DNA of 48,700 bases from an uncultured Aliivibrio sp. Its GTDB lineage: Bacteria; Pseudomonadota; Gammaproteobacteria; Enterobacterales; Vibrionaceae. The stretch is taken from assembly GCF_946479765.1 (NCBI RefSeq), contig NZ_CAMLHO010000030.1, positions 1-48,700 on the forward strand, in the 5' to 3' direction. The notes under the pieces were generated by a model that made no database searches, was not told where the DNA came from, and saw only the letters and a list, made by a program, of their open reading frames with translations. The translations under genes were made by a program, and so were the position numbers. Below, piece after piece: positions 1 to 10,393 of this stretch (its first letter is position 1; each line of letters begins with the position of its first letter).

Positions 1-55
1 GAACGCCGGACTGTTAATCCGTATGTCGCTGGTTCAAGTCCAGCAAAGGGAGCCA
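1..55 (+). tRNA. tRNA-Asn (GTT), 3' part only
   Basis: The window opens inside a tRNA. The seven-base loop CTGTTAA has anticodon GTT at 13-15. It is followed by the T-arm GGTTCAAGTCC and an encoded CCA at 53-55. The sequence resembles gammaproteobacterial tRNA-Asn. The acceptor 5' strand and D-arm lie before base 1, so the gene is incomplete here. Confidence 0.93.
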
Positions 56-61
56 AATTTT

Positions 62-93
62 AAAGCCTTGTCTAACGACGAGGCTTTTTTTTG
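62..93 (+). terminator. Intrinsic terminator after tRNA-Asn
   Basis: Arms AAAGCCT and AGGCTTT (with an inner GTC/GAC pair) enclose a short loop and run into a stretch of T. It ends the tRNA transcript before the rnf operon. Confidence 0.88.
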
Positions 94-132
94 CTTCTTT
101 TTTGCCTAAAGATTAAAAACCTATTCTTTCTA

Positions 133-169
133 TGGTTGTTATCACGCTCTTAAAGTCCGATAATAACCA
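133..169 (+). promoter_or_regulatory. Inverted repeat upstream of rnfA
   Basis: The arms GGTTGTTAT (134-142) and ATAATAACC (160-168) match apart from one G-T wobble, around a 17-base spacer. The element lies 30 bases before the rnfA start. It could be an operator or a leader hairpin. No known regulator consensus was recognised. Confidence 0.4.
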
Positions 170-198
170 GATCACCTATTATCATAAAAATCATTGGC

Positions 199-780
199 AT
201 GACTGAGTATCTATTACTACTTGTTGGTACTGTTTTAGTGAACAACTTTGTACTGGTTAAGTTTTTGGGTCTTTGTCCATTTATGGGCGTCTCTAAAAAA
301 CTAGAAAGTGCAATCGGAATGGGCCTTGCGACAACCTTTGTCCTAACCCTCGCTTCAGTGTGTTCATATCTTGTTGAAACCTATATTTTAACGCCTCTTG
401 GCATTGAATATTTACGCACCATGAGTTTTATTCTTGTGATTGCAGTTGTCGTTCAATTCACGGAAATGGTTGTACATAAAACAAGTCCAACATTATATCG
501 TGTCCTTGGTATTTTCTTACCTTTGATCACAACGAACTGTGCTGTTCTTGGTGTGGCCTTACTTAATGTATCTGAGAATCATAATTTCATCGAATCCATC
601 ATCTATGGCTTTGGTGCTGCCGTTGGTTTTTCATTAGTTCTCATTCTTTTCTCTGCTATGCGTGAACGTATTGCCGCTGCTGATGTTCCTTTGCCTTTTA
701 AAGGTGCGTCTATTGCAATGATCACCGCAGGTTTAATGTCTTTAGCCTTCATGGGCTTTACTGGTTTAGTGAAATTATAA
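199..780 (+). CDS. rnfA: Ion-translocating oxidoreductase complex subunit A
   Basis: RnfA/RsxA is an integral inner-membrane subunit of the Rnf complex, which couples electron transfer between ferredoxin-type donors and NAD to ion movement. In E. coli the same complex (Rsx) keeps SoxR reduced. The 193-residue product has about six hydrophobic segments and the family N-terminus [19 protein letters not shown]; the length equals that of other RnfA proteins. It is the first gene of rnfABCDGE-nth, with RnfB starting two bases after its stop. No good Shine-Dalgarno is seen, but the start fits the family. RnfE (5213-5899) is its paralogue and has a similar N-terminal LGLCP motif. Confidence 0.97.
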   Translation: MTEYLLLLVGTVLVNNFVLVKFLGLCPFMGVSKKLESAIGMGLATTFVLTLASVCSYLVETYILTPLGIEYLRTMSFILVIAVVVQFTEMVVHKTSPTLYRVLGIFLPLITTNCAVLGVALLNVSENHNFIESIIYGFGAAVGFSLVLILFSAMRERIAAADVPLPFKGASIAMITAGLMSLAFMGFTGLVKL

Positions 781-782
781 AC

Positions 783-1364
783 ATGAGTTCAATTTTAATC
801 GCTGTTATTGCTATTGCTGCACTCGCCTTAATCTTTGGATTAATTCTAGGATTTGCGTCAATTAAATTTAAAGTGGAATCAGATCCTATTGCCGAACAGA
901 TCGACGCTATCTTACCCCAGACACAATGTGGCCAATGCGGATACCCAGGGTGTAAGCCTTATGCGACAGCCATTGCAAATGGGGATGACATAAACAAATG
1001 CCCTCCCGGCGGTCAAGCGACGATTGAAAAATTAGCCGATCTCATGGGAGTAGATGTCCCGAGTACTGATGATGAAGTCGTAAATGTAAAGACAATCGCC
1101 TTCATCCATGAAGACATGTGTATTGGCTGTACCAAATGTATTCAAGCTTGCCCAGTGGATGCCATTGTCGGTGGCACAAAAGCCTTACACACCGTGATTG
1201 AAGCTGAATGTACTGGCTGTGATTTATGTGTTGCTCCCTGCCCAACAGATTGTATTGAAATGATCCCTGTAAGCACGACACCTGATAATTGGAAATGGGA
1301 TTTACATACTATCCCTGTTGTTAATCTTCCGGCAGATAAGCCTTCTCAAACATCGGAGCTGTAA
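783..1364 (+). CDS. rnfB: Ion-translocating oxidoreductase complex subunit B (iron-sulfur)
   Basis: RnfB is the ferredoxin-like electron-entry subunit of the Rnf complex. One N-terminal membrane anchor (about residues 4-26) is followed by an Fe-S domain with C49, C52, C57 and C73. Two [4Fe-4S] ferredoxin motifs follow, [12 protein letters not shown] near residue 112 and [12 protein letters not shown] near 142. At 193 residues it has the short proteobacterial RnfB form. It starts 2 bases after rnfA and ends 3 bases before rnfC, so the genes are very probably cotranscribed and translationally coupled. Confidence 0.97.
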   Translation: MSSILIAVIAIAALALIFGLILGFASIKFKVESDPIAEQIDAILPQTQCGQCGYPGCKPYATAIANGDDINKCPPGGQATIEKLADLMGVDVPSTDDEVVNVKTIAFIHEDMCIGCTKCIQACPVDAIVGGTKALHTVIEAECTGCDLCVAPCPTDCIEMIPVSTTPDNWKWDLHTIPVVNLPADKPSQTSEL

Positions 1365-1367
1365 CCC

Positions 1368-3518
1368 ATGTTGTCCATTATCGAACAAATTAAACAAGGC
1401 CAACTGTGGGATTTTCATGGTGGTATCCATCCGCCTGAAAATAAAACCATCTCAACTCGTAACGTAATTCAACAGGCCGGAGTTCCAAATGAACTCATTT
1501 TGCCATTAAAGCAACATATTGGTAGTAAAGGGGACATCTTAGTTGCTGTCGGTGAGCTCGTGCTAAAAGGCCAACCACTCACGCAAGGTAATATTGCCAT
1601 GTGTGTGCCTATTCATGCGCCTACATCTGGAAAAATCACTGCCATAGAGCCAAGAACCGTCGCTCACCCTTCTGGTTTAACTGACCTTTGTATTGTCATT
1701 GAATCAGATAACAACGATCAATGGATTGACGATCGAGAACCTATCACTGACTTTTTCAATCAAGATCCTATTGATCTTATTGAGCGTATTCGTCAATCCG
1801 GTATTTCAGGCATGGGTGGTGCTGGTTTCCCTACCAGTAGAAAGCTACAAAGTGGTATTGGTAAAGCAGATATATTAATTATTAATGCCGCTGAATGTGA
1901 ACCTTATATCACTGCCGATGATCGTTTAATGCAAGATTATGCGGAAGAAGTCGTTACTGGTATTAAGATCCTCCAACATATTTTAACGCCTAAATTGGCC
2001 GTTATCGGTATTGAAGATAATAAGCCAGAAGCAATAAAAGCATTAAATAGGGTAATTACTGATCATGATAATATCGTGATCCGAGTGATCCCAACCAAAT
2101 ACCCATCGGGTGGCTCTCGTCAGTTAGTTAAAATTTTAACCGGTAAGGAGGTTCCTGCTAGCGGCCGTTCTACAGATATAGGCGTTATCGTGCAAAACGT
2201 AGGAACTATTTTTGCGGTTAAACGTGCAATCTGTGACGCTGAACCTTTAATTGAACGAGTCGTCACATTGACTGGAAACAGTCTTGATGTTCCGGGTAAT
2301 TTTTGGGTTCGTTTAGGAACTACTGTTGATCATTTAATGACATTGGCTGGTTATAAAGCCGATAAAAAACACCCTAGAATTATTATGGGTGGTTCGTTAA
2401 TGGGCTTTACTCTGCCACATAAGCAGATCCCTATAACTAAAATTACCAACTGTATTATTACACCAGACAGAAAAGAGCTGCCCCTTTATAATCATGAAAT
2501 GGCCTGCATTCGATGCAGTAGTTGTGCTGATGCCTGCCCTGCTGCTTTATTACCTCAGCAATTGTATTGGTACGCAAAATCAGAAGAGTTCGATAAATGT
2601 GAAGAATACCATTTATCTGATTGTATTGAGTGTGGTGCTTGTGCCTATGTTTGCCCAAGTGAAATTCCACTGGTTCAATATTATCGCCAAGCAAAATCAG
2701 AAATTTACGCTCGCAAGCAAGATGCGCAAGCTGCTGATCGTGCCAAAGTTCGCTTTGAAGAAAAAAATGCGCGAATGGAACGCGATAAAGCAGAACGTGA
2801 AAATAAATTCAAACTGGCTGCAGAAAATCGACGTAAAGAAATGAAAACAGAAACCTCAGCAGGCTCAGGAAATGATGCGATTGCCGCTGCAATTGCGCGA
2901 GTCAAAGCTCAAAAAGCCGCTGAAGAATCTGGTGTAGCTAGCCCAAGACCTGCTGTTGCAGCAGCAATTGCGCGCGCTAAAGCCAAGCAAGCAGAAGCGC
3001 TCAAAGCGAACACCGCTGAACCTGACAATTCTGAAATGGCAAAATTACGCGAAGAGCGTAAGCAACAATCACGAGAACGGAAAGCAAATCTTGCCGCAGA
3101 AACTAATAATTCTGAAGTAAATAATACAGAGTCAGAAAAAATCGCTGATACCGCTAATAAAAAAGATGCCGTTGCTGCTGCCATTGCTCGTGCAAAAGCG
3201 CGCAAAGCAGCACAGGCAGAAAAAGAAAGTGGACCTACTGAAACAGTAGCAACCGCTGCCGTTGAAAATGAATCAGCATCTGAACCAGTCGATCCTAAAA
3301 AAGCAGCCGTCGCCGCAGCCATCGCTCGTGCAAAAGCGCGCAAAGCAGCACAGGCAGAAAAAGAAAGTGGTCCGACTGAAACAGTAGCAATCGCTGCTGT
3401 TGAAAATGAATCAGCATCTGAACCAGTCGATCCTAAAAAAGCAGCGGTAGCCGCTGCAATAGCGCGAGCAAAAGCACGCAAAGCAGCTCAACAAATTGAA
3501 AAGAATAAGGAAGAGTAA
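1368..3518 (+). CDS. rnfC: Ion-translocating oxidoreductase complex subunit C
   Basis: RnfC is the peripheral subunit of the Rnf complex with NADH/FMN-binding and Fe-S domains. The core carries two [4Fe-4S] motifs: C380-x2-C383-x2-C386-x3-C390, and C419-x2-C422-x2-C425-x3-C429. After about residue 440 the protein becomes a long Ala/Lys/Glu-rich, probably helical tail with five copies of an AAAIARxKA motif. From residue 603 the tail holds a nearly exact tandem repeat of 46 residues (138 bp). The 716-residue length is similar to the E. coli homologue, which also has an extended tail. RnfD starts 2 bases downstream. Confidence 0.97.
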   Translation: MLSIIEQIKQGQLWDFHGGIHPPENKTISTRNVIQQAGVPNELILPLKQHIGSKGDILVAVGELVLKGQPLTQGNIAMCVPIHAPTSGKITAIEPRTVAHPSGLTDLCIVIESDNNDQWIDDREPITDFFNQDPIDLIERIRQSGISGMGGAGFPTSRKLQSGIGKADILIINAAECEPYITADDRLMQDYAEEVVTGIKILQHILTPKLAVIGIEDNKPEAIKALNRVITDHDNIVIRVIPTKYPSGGSRQLVKILTGKEVPASGRSTDIGVIVQNVGTIFAVKRAICDAEPLIERVVTLTGNSLDVPGNFWVRLGTTVDHLMTLAGYKADKKHPRIIMGGSLMGFTLPHKQIPITKITNCIITPDRKELPLYNHEMACIRCSSCADACPAALLPQQLYWYAKSEEFDKCEEYHLSDCIECGACAYVCPSEIPLVQYYRQAKSEIYARKQDAQAADRAKVRFEEKNARMERDKAERENKFKLAAENRRKEMKTETSAGSGNDAIAAAIARVKAQKAAEESGVASPRPAVAAAIARAKAKQAEALKANTAEPDNSEMAKLREERKQQSRERKANLAAETNNSEVNNTESEKIADTANKKDAVAAAIARAKARKAAQAEKESGPTETVATAAVENESASEPVDPKKAAVAAAIARAKARKAAQAEKESGPTETVAIAAVENESASEPVDPKKAAVAAAIARAKARKAAQQIEKNKEE
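3174..3494 (+). repeat. 138-bp tandem coding repeat in the rnfC tail
   Basis: Two units (3174-3311 and 3312-3449) and a partial third encode [19 protein letters not shown] and following residues. Much of the DNA is identical between the units, including synonymous positions, which suggests a recent duplication or gene-conversion event. The repeat length is a multiple of three, so copy number can change without a frameshift. Confidence 0.9.
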
Positions 3519-3520
3519 CA

Positions 3521-4576
3521 GTGGCCTTTTTTATCACTAGCTCACCACACGCTCACAGTAAAAAGAGTACAAGAACCATCATGAAACTGGTTGCCTTAGC
3601 GACAATACCAGGTCTACTCGCTCAAACTTACTTTTTTGGTTGGGGCTCCTTCCTACAAGTTTTGATTGCTATTATTACTGCAATTTCAGCAGAAGCATTG
3701 GTCTTAAAGTGTCGTAAAAGACCACTTAGACCTTATCTCAGTGACAATAGTGCCTTGCTAACAGGAGTATTACTTGCTCTTGCTATTCCACCACTGTCTC
3801 CTTGGTGGATAACGGTTATTGGTGTGATCTTTGCCATCGTTATAGCTAAGCATTTATATGGCGGATTAGGGCAAAACCTCTTTAATCCTGCCATGGCTGC
3901 TTATGTAGTATTACTGATCTCTTTCCCTGTACAAATGACCACGTGGTTACCAGTAAAGGTGCTACTTACTGAAAGTATCAGCTTCTCTGATTCCATCTGG
4001 TTAATACTTAATGGATTAAGCCAAGACGGTTTTTCGGTTCATCAACTCACTATGAATGTTGATGGTATGACAATGGCAACGCCATTAGATACCGTAAAAA
4101 CAGGCCTTAAAGCAGGATTAACGACCAATGAGATTTTAGCGGCTCCTATTTTTAATAGCGTTGCTGGTTTAGGTTGGTTATGGGTAAATATAGGTTTCTT
4201 ACTTGGTGGCCTTTTCTTACTACAACAACGTCTTATTCATTGGCATATTCCGGTGAGTTTTTTAGCAAGCTTGTTTGTCATAAGCAGCTTATTTTCTCTT
4301 TTCTCACCAGATACAGCAACATCACCGCTGTTTAATTTATTCTCGGGTGCAACCATGCTAGGTGCTTTCTTTATTGCTACCGATCCGGTTTCTGCGGCAA
4401 CGACACCTAAAGGCCGCTTATATTATGGCGCTCTTATTGGTGCTCTAGTTTACATTATTCGTACTTGGGGTGGTTTCCCTGACGGGGTTGCTTTTGCGGT
4501 TCTCCTAACCAACATGTGTGTACCTTTAATTGACTACTATACAAAACCAAGAACCTACGGCCATAAAAAAGGGTAA
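3521..4576 (+). CDS. rnfD: Ion-translocating oxidoreductase complex subunit D (flavinylated)
   Basis: RnfD is a multi-pass membrane subunit related to NqrB that carries covalently bound FMN. D181-G-M-T-M-A-T187 matches the DxxTxAT flavinylation motif targeted by the flavin transferase ApbE, and T187 is the expected FMN-linked residue. About nine to ten hydrophobic segments are visible in 351 residues. The start codon is GTG, 2 bases after rnfC. The final residues overlap an alternative upstream frame of rnfG, but the rnfG start preferred here lies 4 bases after this stop. Confidence 0.96.
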   Translation: MAFFITSSPHAHSKKSTRTIMKLVALATIPGLLAQTYFFGWGSFLQVLIAIITAISAEALVLKCRKRPLRPYLSDNSALLTGVLLALAIPPLSPWWITVIGVIFAIVIAKHLYGGLGQNLFNPAMAAYVVLLISFPVQMTTWLPVKVLLTESISFSDSIWLILNGLSQDGFSVHQLTMNVDGMTMATPLDTVKTGLKAGLTTNEILAAPIFNSVAGLGWLWVNIGFLLGGLFLLQQRLIHWHIPVSFLASLFVISSLFSLFSPDTATSPLFNLFSGATMLGAFFIATDPVSAATTPKGRLYYGALIGALVYIIRTWGGFPDGVAFAVLLTNMCVPLIDYYTKPRTYGHKKG

Positions 4577-4580
4577 TTCT

Positions 4581-5213
4581 ATGCTACAGACAATGAAAAA
4601 AAGCAGCCTTGTTTTGGTCTTATTTGCTATTGCTTCCACTGCATTAGTTACCATTACTTATGCATTAACCAAAGATCAAATTGCGTATCAACAGCAGCAA
4701 CAGTTATTGTCCACCTTAAATCAAGTGGTACCAACTGAGCAACATGACAATGAATTATTTAAAGCTTGTACCTTAATCTCAAATGCAGACGCATTAGGCA
4801 CAGAGGAAGCAATGCCAATCTACCTAGCCTCATTAAATGGCAAGCATTCCGGCGCAGCAATTGAAGCCATTGCTCCTGATGGATATAGCGGTGCAATTAA
4901 AATTATCGTTGGTGTTGATGCTGATTCAATGGTAACGGGCGTTCGCGTACTATCACATCAAGAAACACCTGGATTGGGCGATAAAATTGATACTCGTATT
5001 ACTCGCTGGGTTGATGGATTCTTAGGCAAAAGTGTTGATTCTGTCGAGGACAGTAGCTGGGCCGTTCAAAAGGACGGTGGTCAATTTGATCAATTCACTG
5101 GTGCAACAATTACACCAAGAGCCGTAGTTAAAGCCGTAAAAAAAGCAGTTTGGTTTTATAAAACACACCAAGATGAACTGCAAACTCTTCCACTTAATTG
5201 TGAGGCTAACTAA
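4581..5213 (+). CDS. rnfG: Ion-translocating oxidoreductase complex subunit G (flavinylated)
   Basis: RnfG carries the second covalent FMN of the Rnf complex, facing the periplasm. An N-terminal membrane anchor (about residues 8-28) is followed by an FMN-binding domain. D170-Q-F-T-G-A-T176 is the flavinylation motif, with T176 the attachment residue. I chose the ATG at 4581 (210 residues) over an in-frame ATG at 4530: it lies 4 bases after the rnfD stop, behind AAAAAAGGG, and gives the family length. The stop overlaps the rnfE start in TAATG. Confidence 0.96.
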   Translation: MLQTMKKSSLVLVLFAIASTALVTITYALTKDQIAYQQQQQLLSTLNQVVPTEQHDNELFKACTLISNADALGTEEAMPIYLASLNGKHSGAAIEAIAPDGYSGAIKIIVGVDADSMVTGVRVLSHQETPGLGDKIDTRITRWVDGFLGKSVDSVEDSSWAVQKDGGQFDQFTGATITPRAVVKAVKKAVWFYKTHQDELQTLPLNCEAN

Positions 5214-5899
5214 TGACAACGAATAAAGAATTACTCAAAAATGGATTATGGGATAACAACCCTGCCCTAGTGCAATTATTGGGGTTGTGTCCTCTACTTG
5301 CTGTTTCAGCAACCGTAACTAATGCCTTAGGTTTAGGTATTGCGACGACTTTAGTGCTTATTGGATCTAATTTAATCGTGTCTCTTGTTCGTCAATGGAT
5401 CCCACAAGAAGTTCGTATTCCTGTATTTGTAATGATCATTGCCTCACTAGTAACCTGCGTTCAATTATTAATGAATGCCTATGCTTATGGTTTATATCTA
5501 TCCCTTGGTATCTTTATTCCATTGATCGTAACAAACTGCATCATCATTGGTCGTGCTGAAGCCTTTGCCTCAAAAAATGATCCTATCCCTGCAATATTAG
5601 ATGGCTTGTGGATGGGATTAGGTATGACGGCTGTTCTAGTCTTACTTGGCGCTATGCGTGAAGTATTAGGTAATGGGACCTTATTTGATGGGGCTGATTT
5701 ATTACTTGGTGACTGGGCAACCGTATTACGAATTGAATTATTCCAAGTAGATAGTCATTTCCTATTAGCAATGCTTCCTCCTGGTGCCTTTTTAGGGGTC
5801 GGTTTTCTTATTGCATTAAAAAACATTATTGATAAAAGAATAAGCGATCGCCAACCTAAACAGCAAAAAATAGAAATCGAGCGCGCGCGAGTTTCATAG
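5213..5899 (+). CDS. rnfE: Ion-translocating oxidoreductase complex subunit E
   Basis: RnfE/RsxE is an integral membrane subunit, paralogous to RnfA (shared [17 protein letters not shown]-type N-terminus), and helps form the Rnf ion and electron path. It has 228 residues and about six hydrophobic segments, with a charged C-terminal tail. The ATG overlaps the rnfG stop by one base (TAATG), a typical coupling arrangement. It is the last rnf gene; nth follows after 20 bases, as in E. coli rsxE-nth. Confidence 0.96.
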   Translation: MTTNKELLKNGLWDNNPALVQLLGLCPLLAVSATVTNALGLGIATTLVLIGSNLIVSLVRQWIPQEVRIPVFVMIIASLVTCVQLLMNAYAYGLYLSLGIFIPLIVTNCIIIGRAEAFASKNDPIPAILDGLWMGLGMTAVLVLLGAMREVLGNGTLFDGADLLLGDWATVLRIELFQVDSHFLLAMLPPGAFLGVGFLIALKNIIDKRISDRQPKQQKIEIERARVS

Positions 5900-5919
5900 A
5901 TAAGGACATAAAAAGCAGT

Positions 5920-6555
5920 ATGAATAATATAAAACGACGAGAAATATTAGAACGCTTACGAGCTGATAATCCGCACCCACAAACGGAACTTGAATGGTCA
6001 ACGCCGTTTGAGTTATTAATTGCTGTTTTATTATCTGCGCAAGCAACCGATGTGAGTGTTAACAAAGCCACACGCAAGCTCTACCCTGTAGCAAACACAC
6101 CTCACTCTATTTTAGATTTAGGCGTTGATGGCTTAAAAACGTACATAAAAACGATTGGTTTGTTTAATACCAAAGCTGAAAATGTCATTAAAACCTGCCG
6201 TATGTTAATTGATCTCCATGATAGTGAGATCCCAGAAGACCAAGACGCATTAGAAGCACTTCCAGGTGTCGGACATAAAACCGCAAACGTAGTACTTAAC
6301 ACCGCGTTTGGTTGGCCGACAATTGCGGTTGATACTCATATTTATCGTGTCTCTAATCGAACTAAACTCGCAATGGGTAAAACCGTTAATGATGTTGAAA
6401 AAAAATTGGTTAAAGTGGTGCCAAAAGAATTCAAATTAGACGTTCACCACTGGCTTATTCTTCATGGTCGTTATACTTGTATCGCTCGAAAACCACGCTG
6501 TGGTAGCTGCATGATTGAAGACCTATGTGAATTCAAAGAAAAAACAGAAGTTTAA
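5920..6555 (+). CDS. nth: Endonuclease III (DNA base-excision repair)
   Basis: Nth is a bifunctional glycosylase/AP lyase that removes oxidised pyrimidines. The helix-hairpin-helix LPGVGHKTA contains catalytic K120, and D138 lies in AVDTH; both numbers equal the E. coli enzyme. The C-terminal C-x6-C-x2-C-x5-C ([17 protein letters not shown]) binds the [4Fe-4S] cluster. At 211 residues it has the full family length. Its position behind rnfE suggests cotranscription, although it has no known role in the Rnf complex. Confidence 0.97.
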   Translation: MNNIKRREILERLRADNPHPQTELEWSTPFELLIAVLLSAQATDVSVNKATRKLYPVANTPHSILDLGVDGLKTYIKTIGLFNTKAENVIKTCRMLIDLHDSEIPEDQDALEALPGVGHKTANVVLNTAFGWPTIAVDTHIYRVSNRTKLAMGKTVNDVEKKLVKVVPKEFKLDVHHWLILHGRYTCIARKPRCGSCMIEDLCEFKEKTEV

Positions 6556-6595
6556 TACTAATCTGAATAATCAAATTAAAAACTGGAGCAAAATA

Positions 6596-7012
6596 ATGGC
6601 TAATGGACGCATTTTACACACGATGATCCGTGTAGGTAATTTAGATAAATCAATTGAGTTTTATACCAAAGTTATGGGAATGGATCTTCTTCGTCAAAAC
6701 ACCAATGAAGAATACAAATATACTCTCGCTTTTCTTGGTTATGGTGATGAATCTCAAGGTGCAGTTATCGAATTGACTTATAACTGGGGTACTGAAGAAT
6801 ATGATATGGGTAATGCTTTTGGCCATATTGCTATCGGTGTCAATGATGTTTATCAAACTTGTGATGCAATCAAAGCCGTGGGTGGAAATGTGACTCGTGA
6901 AGCAGGCCCAGTAAAAGGCGGTTCAACACATATTGCTTTTGTTAAAGATCCAGATGGCTACATGATTGAGTTAATTCAAAATAAAAGTGCTTCAGCCGGT
7001 TTAGAAGGCTAA
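6596..7012 (+). CDS. gloA: Lactoylglutathione lyase (glyoxalase I)
   Basis: GloA converts the methylglyoxal-glutathione hemithioacetal to S-lactoylglutathione. H8, E59, H77 and E125 align with the four metal ligands of the E. coli Ni enzyme (offset by three residues). The 138-residue length is that of the family. I chose the ATG at 6596, with CTGGAG about ten bases before it; an in-frame ATG at 6515 lies inside nth and would add 27 unrelated residues. A terminator follows at 7036. Confidence 0.96.
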   Translation: MANGRILHTMIRVGNLDKSIEFYTKVMGMDLLRQNTNEEYKYTLAFLGYGDESQGAVIELTYNWGTEEYDMGNAFGHIAIGVNDVYQTCDAIKAVGGNVTREAGPVKGGSTHIAFVKDPDGYMIELIQNKSASAGLEG

Positions 7013-7035
7013 TAAGCTCAATATCCACTTAAATA

Positions 7036-7065
7036 AAAAGGCGTCTATTTATTAGACGCCTTTTT
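7036..7065. terminator. Bidirectional terminator between gloA and motY
   Basis: A-rich arm AAAAAGGCGTCT pairs with AGACGCCTTTTT around a short loop. The A-tract and T-tract on either side allow function for gloA (+) and motY (-). Confidence 0.9.
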
Positions 7066-7070
7066 ATTAT

Positions 7071-7102
7071 TAACACTTTTTCTAATTAACGCTTTTTCTA
7101 AT
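7071..7102. repeat. 16-bp tandem duplication at the motY stop
   Basis: TAACACTTTTTCTAAT and TAACGCTTTTTCTAAT lie head-to-tail with one mismatch. The second copy ends on the motY stop codon. It resembles replication slippage. Confidence 0.7.
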
Positions 7103-7980
7103 TAAATAATCGTTCTACCTAAAGAGATAACCACGCGTCGGTTTTTATTCTTACCAATTGGTGTTGCGTTATCCGCAATAGGACGACGCTCACCATAAGA
7201 TTGAACTCGAATACGGTCAGCAGGTAAGCCAATTGATTCAAAGTAATTTTGTAATTTCACCGCTCGTCTTTCTGATACTTGTTGATTGACGTTTTTACCG
7301 CCACTCGAATCGGTGTAGGTTGCCACTAAAACTAAGTCGACATCTTTGGTGTATCGAATAAAATCTGCAATTTGAGATAAGCGTTTTTTCGATGATTTAT
7401 TCAACTCATCACTATTTTTATCAAAATGCAAAATAGTAAATGAGATATCTTCAAAACTGTAAGGTAATAAATTGGCAATACACATACTGAACACGTTGTA
7501 TTGCTCTTGGAATACCACTGGAGATAACGCAACTTCAATTAACTGCTTAGGACTCTGCCAATCAGCATAGGTAAACGTAGGAAAGCGACCATTTTCTAAC
7601 TCTGCTAGCATTGACCATGCTGTTGTTCCGCCAACATAACCATCAAATTGCTTAAAGAATTTTAAATTTATCATTGCATCAGCACTTTCACCCGGCGTCC
7701 AACGAGGTGGCATCGACACTAAATTCACAGAACGAGTCTCTCCCATTGGGCGGCTCATTTTTAGCTCAAAATCCAAATTTATCTTTTTATTTGCGTACGA
7801 TGAAAATTCTGCGTTACCATAATTTGGAATATTATGAGATAAGCGACACTCTAATGGCGAGTTTTGTAACATCGTCCATTTTGATTGCTCAGGTTTCGCA
7901 ACATAGTTCTTATTTGCTAATACTGGAGTAGCAATCAATGAGCTTACTAACAGAGCTGAAGTAAAAAGTGTTTTTTTCAT
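7102..7980 (-). CDS. motY: Sodium-type polar flagellar motor protein MotY
   Basis: MotY is a periplasmic stator-anchoring (T-ring) protein of the Na+-driven Vibrio flagellum, working with MotX and PomAB. A signal peptide spans about residues 1-22 (cleavage near VLA-NK). An N-terminal MotY-specific domain follows. The C-terminal OmpA-like peptidoglycan-binding domain (about 175-290) has the family signature around [12 protein letters not shown] and NKNRRVVI. At 292 residues it matches Vibrio MotY. It is divergent from rnt, an arrangement I recall for other vibrios. No clear sigma-28 promoter was found upstream. Confidence 0.93.
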   Translation of the reverse strand: MKKTLFTSALLVSSLIATPVLANKNYVAKPEQSKWTMLQNSPLECRLSHNIPNYGNAEFSSYANKKINLDFELKMSRPMGETRSVNLVSMPPRWTPGESADAMINLKFFKQFDGYVGGTTAWSMLAELENGRFPTFTYADWQSPKQLIEVALSPVVFQEQYNVFSMCIANLLPYSFEDISFTILHFDKNSDELNKSSKKRLSQIADFIRYTKDVDLVLVATYTDSSGGKNVNQQVSERRAVKLQNYFESIGLPADRIRVQSYGERRPIADNATPIGKNKNRRVVISLGRTII

Positions 7981-8013
7981 AATACCTAAATCTATGGGTC
8001 ATGCCGTTGACGA

Positions 8014-8041
8014 TGGTCTAACTAAAGCAAAAATTAGACCA
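8014..8041 (-). promoter_or_regulatory. Inverted repeat in the motY leader
   Basis: Perfect 8-bp arms TGGTCTAA and TTAGACCA enclose 12 bases, 34 bases before the motY start codon. It could be an operator or an mRNA hairpin. No regulator is assigned. Confidence 0.4.
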
Positions 8042-8166
8042 ATAATACTGATTTTCCCTCTTCACCCTATTTAACTTCAATAAATATATCCTCATCACAC
8101 CTTATTTACAGTTTTTATGCTAACGATAATCTGCAATAATAGCGGCAACATTTTCTTACGTACCGA

Positions 8167-8835
8167 ATGATGACTGAAGTAGAGCAACATAATTTATTAA
8201 AAAAACGTTTTCGTGGTTACTTCCCTGTAGTTATTGATGTTGAGACCGCTGGTTTTAATTCAAAAACCGATGCTTTACTTGAAATCTGTGCAGTCACTTT
8301 AGCAATGGATGAAGAAGGCTATTTAAAGCCAGCAACCACTATTCACTACCATGTTACCCCTTTTGAAGGTGCCAATCTTGAACAAGAAGCCTTAGATTTC
8401 ATCGGTATTCGTGACCCATTCAGTCCTTTACGTGGTGCAGTAACCGAAGATGTGGCTTTAAAAGAAATTTTTAAACTCATTCGTAAAGAGCAAAAACAAC
8501 ATGATTGCCGACGCGCTATCATGGTGGCTCATAATGCCAATTTTGATCACAGCTTTGTAATGGAAGCTGCTGAACGAACGAAATTAAAACGCATTCCTTT
8601 TCATCCATTCTGTACTTTTGATACTGCCGCAATCAGTGGCTTAGCTCTTGGTCAAACCGTATTAGCGAAAGCGTGTAAAACGGCAGGAATGGATTTTGAC
8701 GGAAAAGAAGCACACTCTGCTCTTTATGATACGGAAAAAACAGCGGAACTGTTCTGCCATATCGTAAATAAATGGAAAGATCTTGGTGGTTGGCCTCTAG
8801 CGCCAGAACCAGAAAGTGATACTAATAATAAATAA
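8167..8835 (+). CDS. rnt: Ribonuclease T
   Basis: RNase T is a DEDD-type 3'-5' exoribonuclease that trims tRNA and other small RNAs. Exo I motif VIDVETAGF contains D24 and E26, [10 protein letters not shown] is Exo II, and [13 protein letters not shown] contains catalytic H183 and D188. Two adjacent ATG codons (8167, 8170) are possible starts; the second reproduces the E. coli D23/E25 numbering. The product has 221-222 residues. It is divergent from motY and followed after 47 bases by a transporter gene. Confidence 0.96.
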   Translation: MMTEVEQHNLLKKRFRGYFPVVIDVETAGFNSKTDALLEICAVTLAMDEEGYLKPATTIHYHVTPFEGANLEQEALDFIGIRDPFSPLRGAVTEDVALKEIFKLIRKEQKQHDCRRAIMVAHNANFDHSFVMEAAERTKLKRIPFHPFCTFDTAAISGLALGQTVLAKACKTAGMDFDGKEAHSALYDTEKTAELFCHIVNKWKDLGGWPLAPEPESDTNNK

Positions 8836-8882
8836 CTGGCTACTTTACTAACAACACAACATTTACAGGGAAACTAAACAAA

Positions 8883-10211
8883 ATGAATCCAATCATTCTT
8901 TCTGTTTCAGTAATGCTTATCCTCGCTTTACTTAGAGTTAACGTTGTTGTTGCTCTAACATTCAGTGCACTAATCGGCGGATTAGTCGGTGGTTTATCAT
9001 TATCTGATACTATTTCAGCTTTTGAAGGGGGCTTAGGTGGTGGTGCGACTATTGCACTAAGCTACGCAATGCTCGGTGCTTTTGCTGTCGCTATCTCTAA
9101 GTCAGGCGTGACTGATTTATTGGCTCATAATGTAATTAAACGCATTAATGGCAAAGATAATCTACACGCGGCAACAGGGGTTAAATATCTTCTACTCTGC
9201 TTGATTTTATTAATCACCATTTCATCTCAAAACGTAGTTCCTGTGCATATTGCTTTTATCCCAATTCTAATCCCACCATTGATCCAAGTATTCAATAAAT
9301 TAAAACTGGACCGTCGTTTAATTGCATGTGTTCTTACCTTTGGTTTAGTGACCCCTTACATGATCCTTCCTGTTGGTTTTGGAGGGATATTCCTTAACAA
9401 TATTCTATTAAAAAACCTGCATGACAATGGCCTTGATGTTATAGCAAGCCAAGTACCTCTAGCGATGGCTTTACCCGCTCTAGGTATGGTTACAGGCCTC
9501 TTAATTGCTATTTTTATCTCTTATCGCAAACCGCGTACTTATGTCGATATCGATAATGCAGAAATGCAAGCCACTAACGCAACGCCTACGTTTAATAAAC
9601 GTCACATCCAAATCTCTATTGTCGCTATTATTGCCGCTCTTTCCGTTCAATTGGCAACAGGCTCAATGATTGTTGGTGCGTTAGCAGGTTTTATGGTGTT
9701 TACTTTTGGCGGCGTTATTGCGTGGAAAGAAACTCAAGATGTCTTTACTCGTGGCGTCCATATGATGGCAATGATCGGCTTTATTATGATTTCAGCCGCA
9801 GGTTTTGCCGCAGTAATGAAAGCGACTGGCGGTGTTGAGATACTCGTTGATTCATTATCAACCTCTATCGGTGATAACAAGCCTCTTGCTGCGCTATTAA
9901 TGCTCATTGTCGGCTTATTAGTAACAATGGGCATCGGTTCATCCTTTTCAACCATCCCAATCATTGCCACTATTTATGTCCCACTTGCCGTTGCATTTGG
10001 CTTCTCACCGATGGCTACCATTGCCTTAGTCGGTACTGCTGCTGCATTAGGTGATGCAGGTTCACCAGCCTCTGATTCAACATTGGGGCCAACATCTGGC
10101 CTGAATGCAGATGGTCAACATGAACACGTATGGGAAACTGTTGTTCCTACATTCCTACACTACAACCTTCCATTGATTGCTTTTGGTTGGATTGCGGCGA
10201 TGGTTCTATAA
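8883..10211 (+). CDS. NhaC/YuiF-type Na+/H+ antiporter family transporter
   Basis: This is a 442-residue integral membrane protein with about 11-12 hydrophobic segments and the glycine/serine-rich re-entrant motifs of the ion-transporter superfamily. Examples are the [20 protein letters not shown] segment near the C-terminus and the N-terminal [20 protein letters not shown]. It is close to proteins annotated as the Na+/H+ antiporter family or YuiF. Relatives have been predicted to carry amino acids such as histidine, so the substrate is not settled by sequence. It follows rnt on the same strand and ends before a terminator at 10263. Confidence 0.85.
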   Translation: MNPIILSVSVMLILALLRVNVVVALTFSALIGGLVGGLSLSDTISAFEGGLGGGATIALSYAMLGAFAVAISKSGVTDLLAHNVIKRINGKDNLHAATGVKYLLLCLILLITISSQNVVPVHIAFIPILIPPLIQVFNKLKLDRRLIACVLTFGLVTPYMILPVGFGGIFLNNILLKNLHDNGLDVIASQVPLAMALPALGMVTGLLIAIFISYRKPRTYVDIDNAEMQATNATPTFNKRHIQISIVAIIAALSVQLATGSMIVGALAGFMVFTFGGVIAWKETQDVFTRGVHMMAMIGFIMISAAGFAAVMKATGGVEILVDSLSTSIGDNKPLAALLMLIVGLLVTMGIGSSFSTIPIIATIYVPLAVAFGFSPMATIALVGTAAALGDAGSPASDSTLGPTSGLNADGQHEHVWETVVPTFLHYNLPLIAFGWIAAMVL

Positions 10212-10262
10212 CTAGCTAATTAACCAATTTATTACATTGATAATTCAGTTAATTTATATATG

Positions 10263-10290
10263 AAAAGCGGCAGTTAATCTGTCGTTTTTT
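10263..10290 (+). terminator. Intrinsic terminator after the NhaC/YuiF-type gene
   Basis: An 11-bp stem (AAAAGCGGCAG with CTGTCGTTTT, two G-U pairs) and a five-base loop run into T6. Confidence 0.85.
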
Positions 10291-10393
10291 ATATTAAGAA
10301 CAAATATTTTTTTCTTCAACAGTTCGTTTTATCTATATTTCATCAAAACACTTGCTATACTCTGCCGCTGTCTAGTCATCACCTATTATTAAC

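Noticed and set aside
1-60. tRNA-associated integration site at the window start
   Set aside because: Although tRNA 3' ends often serve as attachment sites, the DNA after the tRNA is the conserved rnf operon. No integrase or repeated tRNA end was seen.
2909-3481. A 190-residue open frame on the minus strand inside rnfC
   Set aside because: It is the antisense reading of the Ala-rich coding repeats and shows the same repeats in mirror form. It has no ribosome site or family match, and rnfC explains the sequence.
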